DNA of 57,317 nt from Gimesia sp. (GTDB lineage: Bacteria; Planctomycetota; Planctomycetia; Planctomycetales; Planctomycetaceae): contig PAJV01000023.1 of NCBI GenBank assembly GCA_002706765.1, positions 1-57,317 of the forward strand, written 5' to 3'. A model generated the notes under the pieces. It did no database searches, was not told the origin of the DNA, and worked only from the letters and a program-made list of their open reading frames with translations. Positions 34,535-42,297 of this stretch are shown here, one piece after another. How positions within the stretch are numbered: the first letter of the stretch is position 1; every line of letters starts with the position of its first letter. The position numbers and the translations under genes are program-made.

Positions 34535-37500
34535 ACATTCAGCAGCGTTGCCTTCGTTATACCCTTCTTATCAAGTGTGGATCAACTTTGTTCTTTTCGT
34601 TGCCATAAGCCTGTGCTTCAGCGTGGTCGTGGGGTGCGAAAACGGCGGGAAAGATGTACCGAAACCTCCAGTCAATGCTACTAACTCGGCTGGCAAAAAC
34701 GCTCCCGGAACGGGAGAAACAGCTCAAGAGCCAACGGTTGACCATCAAGAGGAGTCGGCACCTGTGGCGAGCCAAGCCAAGGAGCCGGAAAACGAATTGC
34801 CGGTCGACGTAAGTCCAGCGAAACCAAGTGAACCAACAGGTCGCAGCACTCTGCAGCCATTGCCTCACGTTCCTGGAGAAAAGTTGACCGTAGCAATTAT
34901 GGAGTTCGAGGATACATCGCCTGGGGATGAGTTCGCTCGACTCGATCGAGCTTTGCAGAGCATGTTAACCACTGATCTTTCAGTGTCGCGGGACTTGGAG
35001 TTAGTTGAGCGAGCACGGCTACAAGACATTCGCAGAGAACTCAATCTATTGACGACTGGGTACTTGGACACTGAGACTGCTGCGAAGCTCGGAAAGGGGG
35101 TTGGGGCAAAAGCGATCCTAACCGGGAGTTTCTGGATTAGTGATGACATGTTACGGATTGATGCACGGTTGATTCATGTGGAAACAGGGACTGTGATTCT
35201 CGCAGAAGAAATCACAGGGGTCACTAGCGAGCTCGCCAGGTTGGAAAAACAGCTGGCACAACAGGTATTAGATGCAGCAGGTGTTCGTCTCTCTGCATTC
35301 GAGACTGCCGATTTGTCACGACAGCACACATCGAGTCTCCTGGCCGCAAGTCGCTACGGTCAAGCTCTTAACGCGGAGGATGAAGGAGACTTGGAAGAAA
35401 CACACCGTAGTGCAGCAGCGGCTCTGGAGATTGATCCTGATTTCGTTTTGGCGCAACAGATTCTAAAGCAAGCTGCTGTGTTACTGGACCGTGCCCGCGA
35501 TGATGATTTTAAACGTAAGGTAATCGCCATCACTCGATTTGAAGACAGCCTCAACGGCTACCCTTTTGATCACCCTCGTTTTGATCCTGATGACTACCCA
35601 CAGTTACTTAAGGATGAGGGCCCCAAACGCGCGCTTTTCTATTGGATATCTCGTACAGGGGTTAACCCTTCAGCATTAAGTGACCGGATGACTATCGCAC
35701 GAACAAACCCTTACGACTCACTGTTTGAAAATACCAGTAGGAATCGAGATGGTGACGGATTGGTTTCACGACTGTATCTCGAACTTGGCGGCGCTGATCC
35801 GGTACTGTTTTGGTGTGACGTCGTGACTTCCGACCCGAAATATGCTCCCCGCAAACCGCTGACAGAGCAGATGTTGAACCCAAACCCATTGAGCACACCA
35901 GTCTGGGGGCCTTATCCGGCGTATTTTTTTTGGCGACTTCCTGATGTGTACGGCAAGCGTTTTAAGGCACAAGCCTGGATTCAGGGTGACCTACCTGTAG
36001 CGTTGCAGACGATTGAGACTGCTCAACGCATCTGTCAGCCACTGATCTCCGAAACAGCACACCTTCGACAACTCGAAGAGTTGAATGAAATACTTTCTTC
36101 GCCGAAGCAGCTGTCGTTAAAGCGTAACGAAGCCCGTGAGAGACAACAACTCTGGCTGCTCGCCCGCGAGCAGATCATCGATTACCACGCTGCACTGCAA
36201 GATTCACGCTTTGGCAAGAAAATAAACTCTACTCATACGCCGAATATCGACGAGGTTCTCCAGGATCTCGTACAGCAGTACGCTGGCAGCAAGGTGGGCA
36301 CATTTGGTGGTCGTGCGGCCCAAGTACGAAAGGCACAACAAATTGTAGACAGCCTGTTGGAAGAGGCAAACGGTTCCGCATTTATGGCAAGGAAGACTCC
36401 TGTATTCCGCGATAGCGGTGAACCTACTTTGATCGAGGTGATGCATGTTGCGGGATGTCCTCATAGCTATCTCTCCAGCCAATTGCGCATGGCGGCAAGA
36501 CTACCTATTCCGACGGCAACCTCATCTGATGTGGACAATGGCTTGACCCTGAGCGATGACGCCGAAACCGGCATCGAAAAGGGATGGATTCCATGTCCGC
36601 ATTGCCGGCCTCTGCGATGGGCTGAAAGTGAAAGGGTTGAGCGACACTTGACCAAACAGTTAGCAGAAGCGATCGACGACTATATCATTAACGAGTCCGA
36701 AGTGGCTAAGGTAAAACTAATGGATCTGGTGATCACCTCTCAGGATCGACCTACTCCCCGAATAGGTGAGAGTCTTCGACGTCTTTGCAAACATATATGT
36801 AGTCAGCCGACAGGCGACAGGACGCTTCACGCAAAGGTGCTCCAGACAATGGCGAAGTTAACAACACCTGACGATGTAAGCTGGTTGATTACTTTGATTG
36901 AGGATACGCCTTGGTGGGATGTCCGTATTAACGCCTCAGCTGCGCTGGCGACAATAGCCGATGAATCTATTCCGATAGCACTGAGCAAATCCATTGATCG
37001 CGAACCGTTTTATTACGTTAGACATGGACTCGAAGCTGCAAGGGCTAGAGCACAAGAAACCCTATTTCGTATGCGATTTCAAGAAATGCGGGCAAAGTTT
37101 ACCGACGGGGACTGGCTGTCTGCTCAGTCCATCATGATCCATCTTCTCGAAGAAATAGAGCAAAGCGAATACATCCCATCAACCATGAGGCTCCGCTGGG
37201 AGACGGATTGTTATTGGAAGTTAATCGAGATTAGCGAGAAGCAAGGTGCTAAAGATACCACACTGAAACATCTTCGTCGTGTTGTGGAACTGAATCCAGA
37301 ATCCCCAGACTACAAGAACGCGCTTGGTTATCATCTCGCGAACCAGGAAAAGGATCTAGATGAAGCCGAACAGTTACTTCGCGCTGCGATCACATTGGAC
37401 AAGAAGCGAAAAGAGAAAGCCGGAGATGTCGTATCGGAGAACCCATTCTATTTAGACAGCTTAGGATTCATTCTGTTCAAACAAGGTAGGTACACTGAGG

Positions 37501-37712
37501 CAAAAGAATTTGTTGGTCGAAGTCTCGATTTTCCAGAGGGACAACTACTCGAATCGTACGACCACCTTGGAGACATACATTGGGTGCTCGGTGAGAAAAA
37601 GGAAGCCGTTACTGCGTGGAAGAAAGCGATCGAAGTCGCGAGAGACACATCATTCGATCAGGAGCTGAAAGTAACGATCATCAAAAAGATCAACGAACGC
37701 GACAGGCCGTGA
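34524..37712 (+). CDS. Large lipoprotein with CsgG/FlgO-like, HEAT-like and TPR domains
   Basis: The ATG at 34524, overlapping the kinase stop, gives 1062 residues; an ORF start at 34368 lies in the kinase gene and was rejected. Lipobox VVVGC (Cys38) after a hydrophobic helix. 40-118 is a Pro/Glu-rich linker. 121-262 repeats the kinase's CsgG/FlgO-like fold: LTVAIMEFEDTSP, LELVERARLQDIRRELN, AILTGSFWISDDMLRIDARL. Then helical TPR-like repeats, a segment with two CPH motifs (VAGCPHSYLS and IPCPHCRPLRW, a possible metal site), HEAT-like helices, and TPRs at 890-1050 (AEQLLRAAITLD, FILFKQGRYTEAKEFVGRSL). It is anchored in the membrane facing the periplasm. Coupled translation suggests it works with the kinase as ligand binder or scaffold. 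Confidence 0.8.
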   Translation: MKNEHSAALPSLYPSYQVWINFVLFVAISLCFSVVVGCENGGKDVPKPPVNATNSAGKNAPGTGETAQEPTVDHQEESAPVASQAKEPENELPVDVSPAKPSEPTGRSTLQPLPHVPGEKLTVAIMEFEDTSPGDEFARLDRALQSMLTTDLSVSRDLELVERARLQDIRRELNLLTTGYLDTETAAKLGKGVGAKAILTGSFWISDDMLRIDARLIHVETGTVILAEEITGVTSELARLEKQLAQQVLDAAGVRLSAFETADLSRQHTSSLLAASRYGQALNAEDEGDLEETHRSAAAALEIDPDFVLAQQILKQAAVLLDRARDDDFKRKVIAITRFEDSLNGYPFDHPRFDPDDYPQLLKDEGPKRALFYWISRTGVNPSALSDRMTIARTNPYDSLFENTSRNRDGDGLVSRLYLELGGADPVLFWCDVVTSDPKYAPRKPLTEQMLNPNPLSTPVWGPYPAYFFWRLPDVYGKRFKAQAWIQGDLPVALQTIETAQRICQPLISETAHLRQLEELNEILSSPKQLSLKRNEARERQQLWLLAREQIIDYHAALQDSRFGKKINSTHTPNIDEVLQDLVQQYAGSKVGTFGGRAAQVRKAQQIVDSLLEEANGSAFMARKTPVFRDSGEPTLIEVMHVAGCPHSYLSSQLRMAARLPIPTATSSDVDNGLTLSDDAETGIEKGWIPCPHCRPLRWAESERVERHLTKQLAEAIDDYIINESEVAKVKLMDLVITSQDRPTPRIGESLRRLCKHICSQPTGDRTLHAKVLQTMAKLTTPDDVSWLITLIEDTPWWDVRINASAALATIADESIPIALSKSIDREPFYYVRHGLEAARARAQETLFRMRFQEMRAKFTDGDWLSAQSIMIHLLEEIEQSEYIPSTMRLRWETDCYWKLIEISEKQGAKDTTLKHLRRVVELNPESPDYKNALGYHLANQEKDLDEAEQLLRAAITLDKKRKEKAGDVVSENPFYLDSLGFILFKQGRYTEAKEFVGRSLDFPEGQLLESYDHLGDIHWVLGEKKEAVTAWKKAIEVARDTSFDQELKVTIIKKINERDRP

Positions 37713-38242
37713 GTCGCGAGGGTATCTTAGCAAAATCTGATTGTTTTGCTTGGCGTTTGCCCCTGCATGGTTCTCGCCTTTTGGTTCGAGACGAGGAAAA
37801 GTGAGCATGTCACCGGAAGTGAGTCCCCTGATTGAGGGGAAAGAGTGATTTGAAAAAGACGACTGGTCTCGGAACGATATCTTCGGAGGAGTCAGTCGAT
37901 CGGTCATTCCGGCTATTGCATCTTTACCAGATAGATCTATCTATTCGGTTAGACCTGTGGTTTAACCTCTCGCAACGTCATCTATCATCGTAACCATAAC
38001 GACTGCAGTGGTTTGAGATGGACCATCAGATAGCGTCTCTTAGCCACCGGAATCTCGGAAGCACAAGGCCCTCGCGCATTTGGAGGCTTATTGCATTTCC
38101 ACATAAACCATCTAAATTCTTCTTAATTCGGGAAAAATCCGGAGTTCGGTGTCCCTCAAAACAGCCTGTTCTCGCTTTCACGGGAGACAATAAAAATATA
38201 ACCTTTCCCAAAACTCTCAGCTCTATATGGAGGAGAAGATTC
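37713..38242. other. 530-bp gap, nothing clear
   Basis: Upstream region of the lipoprotein/DUF4230 pair. Frames crossing it have no ribosome site. No promoter or hairpin is convincing. Confidence 0.4.
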
Positions 38243-38404
38243 ATGTGTGTGAAAGCCATCGTTTTCATGCTAACTCTTTTGATGTTGCTTCAAACCGGAT
38301 GCAATCCTGGAACAAACAGTTTCTCTAAGTGCAGTCATCCGAAAAATGCAGTGTTCACTCAATTGGCACTATTGATGTCTTACAACTCGGAGGATCTGTC
38401 ATGA
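38243..38404 (+). CDS. 53-residue lipoprotein
   Basis: ATG at 38243 with GGAGGAG 8 bases upstream (the ORF opens earlier, without such a site). MCVKAIVFMLTLLMLLQTGC is a lipoprotein signal with the acylated Cys20; the mature peptide is only about 34 residues (NPGTNSFSKCSHPKN...). The stop overlaps the next ATG as ATGA. It would be a small membrane-bound peptide made together with the DUF4230 protein, perhaps an entericidin-like or immunity-type lipoprotein; no family is clear. Confidence 0.6.
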   Translation: MCVKAIVFMLTLLMLLQTGCNPGTNSFSKCSHPKNAVFTQLALLMSYNSEDLS

Positions 38405-38997
38405 ATAAGTACAGTTTTATCACTTCGTTCATAATCTTTGCTGTCGTCTTCGGAGCAGGTTACTGGATTGCCTACGGTGATCTGTCTGGTTCGAACCATC
38501 CTCCGGTTCCACCGATCACACGTATACTCGCCTTGAACGATCTAGCGACTCTCCGAGTACAGATCGCAGATTCCATTACAGGCAACAACGAGCACTGGGA
38601 AGCCCGTTGGATGTTGCACGGCGAGGCGATACTGGGCGTTGATCTCTCGCAAGCCACATACAAATCGGTCGACAAGCAAAACCGTAAAGCCACACTGTCT
38701 CTCCCGGCTCCTCACGTTATTTCAAGCAAGGTTGATCACCACCGTTCGGCGGAGATAGGCGTTAAGCAAAAAACCTGGCTACCTTCTCCTGGTCTCAAGA
38801 GCCTTCGCGACGAGGTGTGGCAGCACGCTGATGAGAAAGTAGCCCAGCTTGCGAATCATGATGGGTATCTGGAAGCGACGAAGTTGCAAGCGGAACACGT
38901 TCTCAATAAGCTTTTTCAAGACGTTGGTTGGAGCGTTTCTTACGAGTGGAAGTTTCCAAACGCCTCCGGAGCCGAAGTAAACCATTCCGAAGGATAG
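38401..38997 (+). CDS. DUF4230 membrane-anchored protein
   Basis: 198 residues; GGAGG 7 bases upstream of the ATG. One N-terminal helix (FITSFIIFAVVFGAGYWIAY) anchors it. The rest has the DUF4230 pattern: a start LNDLATLRVQIADSI, then GEAILGVDLSQATYKSVDK, then NRKATLSLPAPHVISSKVDH with the conserved GVDL and LP-P. DUF4230 proteins are widespread and face the cell exterior; their role is unknown. Coupled to the small lipoprotein upstream and convergent to the next sigma factor. Confidence 0.8.
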   Translation: MNKYSFITSFIIFAVVFGAGYWIAYGDLSGSNHPPVPPITRILALNDLATLRVQIADSITGNNEHWEARWMLHGEAILGVDLSQATYKSVDKQNRKATLSLPAPHVISSKVDHHRSAEIGVKQKTWLPSPGLKSLRDEVWQHADEKVAQLANHDGYLEATKLQAEHVLNKLFQDVGWSVSYEWKFPNASGAEVNHSEG

Positions 38998-39027
38998 AAC
39001 TCGATATCTCCTCCTGCTTCTCTCAAT

Positions 39028-39060
39028 AAACTCCCGCTTCAAATTTGGAGCGGGGTTTAC
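39028..39060. terminator. Terminator between convergent genes
   Basis: AAACTCCCGCT (39028-39038) and AGCGGGGTTT (39049-39058) form a hairpin over a TCAAATTTGG loop. It sits between the stop codons at 38997 and 39057 and could serve both, though the T-runs are short. Confidence 0.5.
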
Positions 39061-39677
39061 TTTTCATCTGAACCGAGAATACGCTTGAGAGAAAGCCGAG
39101 CCTGACGCCAACGCCGTTTGATCGTCCGTTCCGAAACTTTCAGTAAGCTGGCGACTTCAGATTGAGTCATGCTTTGGTAAAATATTAACTTGAAAACTTC
39201 TCGCTCATCCTCAGCAAGCATGTCAACACTTTCATGAAACTCGACCATTTCGAGTTGGTTAATTACATCGTCCGCAGGATCTGCTTTTTCGTATAACGGA
39301 TGAGCGTTACCGTCAGGATCAGCCTGACCGGGATCCGACTTGTGATGGCGCCCACGCCCCTCTGGCCCATAGAGACTCCGAGCCATGTCGATCAGTTCAC
39401 GCCTAATTTGAGTTGCCGCCAAGCCAATGAAAGCTCTCTTGGAATCCGGTTTGACAGCCTTCAACGAGCGGTGAAGTCGAATAAGGGCGTTTTGCAGCAC
39501 ATCATCTGTCAGGTTCCACCGGCCCACATGCGGTTTAGCTGATAGCATCCGACTCGCTATTCGGCGAAGCTGCTCCTGTGAGTGAACAATGATTTCGTCT
39601 ATCGCCTTTTCATCCCCGGCACTCCACCGATCCAACAAGTTCTGGAGTCGCGTCGTGTATCCATTATGTTCAGTCAT
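39057..39677 (-). CDS. ECF-type sigma factor, planctomycete type
   Basis: 206 residues. Region 2: LDRWSAGDEKAIDEIIVHSQ, LRRIASRMLSAKPHVG, RWNLTDDVLQNALIRLHRSL, with the DDVLQ-x-x helix that contacts core polymerase; region 4: MTQSEVASLLKVSERTIKRR, WRQARLSLKRIL, an HTH. The PHVGRWNLTDDVLQNALIRL block and the linker rich in Gly/His (GPEGRGRHHKSDPGQADPDG) are typical of the ECF groups expanded in Planctomycetes. No anti-sigma gene or kinase is next to it on this strand. Upstream 39678-40019 has no gene. Confidence 0.85.
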   Translation of the reverse strand: MTEHNGYTTRLQNLLDRWSAGDEKAIDEIIVHSQEQLRRIASRMLSAKPHVGRWNLTDDVLQNALIRLHRSLKAVKPDSKRAFIGLAATQIRRELIDMARSLYGPEGRGRHHKSDPGQADPDGNAHPLYEKADPADDVINQLEMVEFHESVDMLAEDEREVFKLIFYQSMTQSEVASLLKVSERTIKRRWRQARLSLKRILGSDEK

Positions 39678-40019
39678 TTCACCTCCGGAAACGCGAATAA
39701 TTAAACTCGTTCTTATGCGTTTCTCAGATTATGACGCCCTTGATATACAAAAGAAAGGACTAAGTCTTCCTAAGAATCTGATCGGCTTTCGGAACGTCAA
39801 GCTTTTAGTGTGTTGGTTAATCTCTCTCCGTGCATCTGGATGTAACAAGTGATCCTCCTACCTGCCCAAGATAGCTTCTCTTGTACCTTGAACCTTTTAT
39901 TCCGTTCGATGTAAACAACGGTCAGAAAACGTAGCAGCCAGATGACCACCTGCTGGTTTCGGGTCAGACTCTCAGTATATAAGTCCTTTCTGATCCGGAA
40001 CCGTGAGCGAAAAGTAACA

Positions 40020-40157
40020 ACCGAGTTCCTGCGTCTGAAAAGCCACTTTCTGTTTGACGATCATTTCTGTCTGGTACGACGACCGAATGAAAAAGGTCAT
40101 ATCGAGCGGTTACTGGATTATGCCCGCAGGAACTTTCTGGTCCCTGTACCCTCGGGT
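40020..40157 (+). pseudogene. istA: IS21-family transposase (IstA) remnant
   Basis: The frame encodes TEFLRLKSHFLFDDHFCLVR, RPNEKGHIERLLDYARRNFL then VPVPSG. F-C-x-x-RPNEKG-x-x-E-x-x-(V/I)-x-x-ARRNFLVPVP is the conserved C-terminal block of IstA. No start, and the frame is lost after SG. Confidence 0.75.
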
Positions 40158-40296
40158 TGCTTCTCTGGAGACCCTCAACCAGAAGTTAGTGCAATGCCGT
40201 CCGCGGCCATGGAAAACTGGTCCGCTTTTATCAGGTCACAGAACTGAATACCCAGTTAATAGAAGCCCGTGAACCGCGCGAGTTAACCCGCCCGTA

Positions 40297-40316
40297 AAAA
40301 ATAAATAAATAAATAA
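40297..40316. repeat. (AAAT)n microsatellite
   Basis: About four units of AAAT (AAATAAATAAATAAATAA), located exactly between the IstA and IstB remnants. The only simple repeat of this kind noticed. Confidence 0.8.
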
Positions 40317-40321
40317 CAGAT

Positions 40322-40577
40322 CGCGAAAATCGATCTGCTGATCCTGGATGAACTGGGTCATGTTCCGGCCAGTAAACTCGGCTCTGAGTTGCTGTTCGAC
40401 GTCATCAGCACGGCGTATGAACACTTCAGCCTGATCGTGACGGCCAATCTGCCCTTTGAAAACTGGATCGAGGTCCTGGGCAGCGAACGGCTGACGGGAG
40501 CCACACTCGACCGGCATTACAATTTCCAGTTAGTGCAGATCAAAGCAGGTAGCCGAAAGGTGTCAATACAAACTTGA
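40322..40577 (+). pseudogene. istB: IS21-family helper ATPase (IstB) remnant
   Basis: KIDLLILDELGHVPASKLGS, ELLFDVISTAYEHFSLIVTA, NLPFENWIEVLGSERLTGAT, LDR. This is the Walker B to sensor region of IstB. The Walker A half is missing and the tail (HYNFQLVQIKAGSRKVSIQT) is unrelated after LDR. Together with the IstA fragment it marks an old IS21 insertion with an internal deletion. Confidence 0.8.
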
Positions 40578-40649
40578 ATGTGAACAGTTGCAAAGTAATA
40601 ATAACCATCTTGCTATGACACTCCATAACATCCATACGTAGGAATTCAG

Positions 40650-41795
40650 ATGCCATTTGAAGCACAGGTAATCCAAGTGATGATTGCATCACCTGGCGAC
40701 GTCACTATAGAAAGAGAGCTGGTCAGGAAGGCGATTGAGTCGTGGAACTCAACTCATTCGAGAAAAGAAAAGACGATCCTGTTACCTGTAGGATGGGAGG
40801 ATGCATTTGCTGAATCGGGGGATTCCGGCCAGGATGTTATCAACAGCCAGATTCTAAACAACAGCGATCTTCTCATTGGAATATTCTGGGCTAAACTCGG
40901 CACCCCGACTTCCAAACATCCAAGTGGAACAGTTGGAGAGATCCTGGATCACATCAAATCTGGGAAAAAAGCAATGATTTATTTTTCCGATCAGAAACTA
41001 TCCCCTAGCGTGCTAGACACAGAACAATACAAGCAGGTCAGGGATTTTAAAAAACAGGCAGACAATCTGAACCTTGGTTTTTACCGTTCGTATACTTCCG
41101 GTGATGAATTCAAATCGTTTTTGAGTAAAGATCTTTCCGGCATGATCATCAGTAATTTTCATTCACCTGAATTTAATAGCTCGACAAACCAAAATAAGCA
41201 AAACAAACTTAGCCTATCCAGCTTATCTATCGACATCCTCACCGCCATGGGGGAATCAAGTGGAGGCACATTGGCACGATTGGATGTGAATACTGGTACT
41301 CGCTTTCATTCAGGGTCAAATCACTTTGGAAACCCTGGTGACCCGCGCAGTCAAGCGGAAGCCATAGAGGCAGTCGAAGAATTAGTCCACTCAAATTTAA
41401 TCAAACTCGGTGTGTCAGGTGGGGATGTTTATGTGCTTACAGCAGAAGGCTACAGACTGATTGAAGAAATTGAGGAATCCAGTATCAGTATTGAATTCGA
41501 GCATGACATATCTTTAGATGCAGCATTACTCCTGAAAGATGCAGTACACGGACCATTGACGTTCAGTAGCACTAACGGGACGCAAGCTGTGTTAGAATAC
41601 CAGTCAGGCGAAGTAAAGTTTCTAAGTCACATGGAAATGACTAAATTCTTAAAATCGATGGATGAATTGCTTATCAAGGGATATTACACAGAGCATGTTG
41701 ACGAGTCGATGAAATCATCCAAGGGGGTGAACTGCAAAGTGACATATCTGGCAACTCATAAAGGTTACGATTACGCAGCAAATAGCGACATATAA
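40650..41795 (+). CDS. DUF4062-type (TIR-like) protein
   Basis: 381 residues; AGGA about 7 bases before the ATG. Residues 1-170 follow the DUF4062 pattern: VIQVMIASPGDVTIERELVR, WNSTHSRKEKTILLPVGWED, the DLLIGIFWAKLGTPTSKHPS-GTVGEI block and KKAMIYFSDQKLSPS. DUF4062 is related in fold to TIR domains and is found in proteins of innate-immunity type; whether it has NADase activity here is not shown. Residues 190-381 contain LSIDILTAMGESSGGTLARL and EGYRLIEEIEESS, a winged-helix-like segment, and a C-terminal alpha/beta part. Stands alone just behind the IS21 remnant. A sensor-effector protein is my inference. Confidence 0.7.
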   Translation: MPFEAQVIQVMIASPGDVTIERELVRKAIESWNSTHSRKEKTILLPVGWEDAFAESGDSGQDVINSQILNNSDLLIGIFWAKLGTPTSKHPSGTVGEILDHIKSGKKAMIYFSDQKLSPSVLDTEQYKQVRDFKKQADNLNLGFYRSYTSGDEFKSFLSKDLSGMIISNFHSPEFNSSTNQNKQNKLSLSSLSIDILTAMGESSGGTLARLDVNTGTRFHSGSNHFGNPGDPRSQAEAIEAVEELVHSNLIKLGVSGGDVYVLTAEGYRLIEEIEESSISIEFEHDISLDAALLLKDAVHGPLTFSSTNGTQAVLEYQSGEVKFLSHMEMTKFLKSMDELLIKGYYTEHVDESMKSSKGVNCKVTYLATHKGYDYAANSDI

Positions 41796-41906
41796 CAGCA
41801 TCAGATCGTGCTGCGCAAGCAAAATGCCAACTGGTTGATGGGCTCCTTCGCTTGATTCCTCCACATACGATTTGACGGGTGGATCATAGTGCGATGTCTG
41901 ATGATG

Positions 41907-42215
41907 TCAAACATTATCAGACAGCAGATCTAAGAATTTGAAGGGGTACCTGTCTCCATCTGTATCGACAAATATCAGATTGTTATCTTCCGCGATGATA
42001 CTTTCAATCTGAAAGTTGGCGTCGTGAATGTTTTCCCGAAAAATACAATTGCACTTCTGCGTCATATCCAGAGTGCTACCTGTCTCCGAATGATCGACAG
42101 TGTAATGCGCAAACACAGATGCAGACACACTCCATCTACCTTGGGGATGATTTTCATCCAGCATAAACTTGAGATTTTCACCATCCTCAAAAGCAAACAC
42201 GAAAGTGCGAATCAC
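41907..42215 (-). CDS. Small unknown protein
   Basis: 102 residues from a GTG at 42215, the only start in the frame (a TGA lies 44 bases further upstream). Beta-rich and acidic: FVFAFEDGENLKFMLDENHP, IFRENIHDANFQIESI, IFVDTDGDRYPFKFLDLL. Looks like a real small protein by composition but the start is weak. Divergent from the gene at 42298 with 82 bp between. Confidence 0.45.
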   Translation of the reverse strand: MIRTFVFAFEDGENLKFMLDENHPQGRWSVSASVFAHYTVDHSETGSTLDMTQKCNCIFRENIHDANFQIESIIAEDNNLIFVDTDGDRYPFKFLDLLSDNV

Positions 42216-42297
42216 TTCCGAAGTGGAAGCGCAACTATTGAAGTCGCTACACCGTCAACTTGAGAATCTCGAAAATGCTCAGAGAGAACGCAAAATA

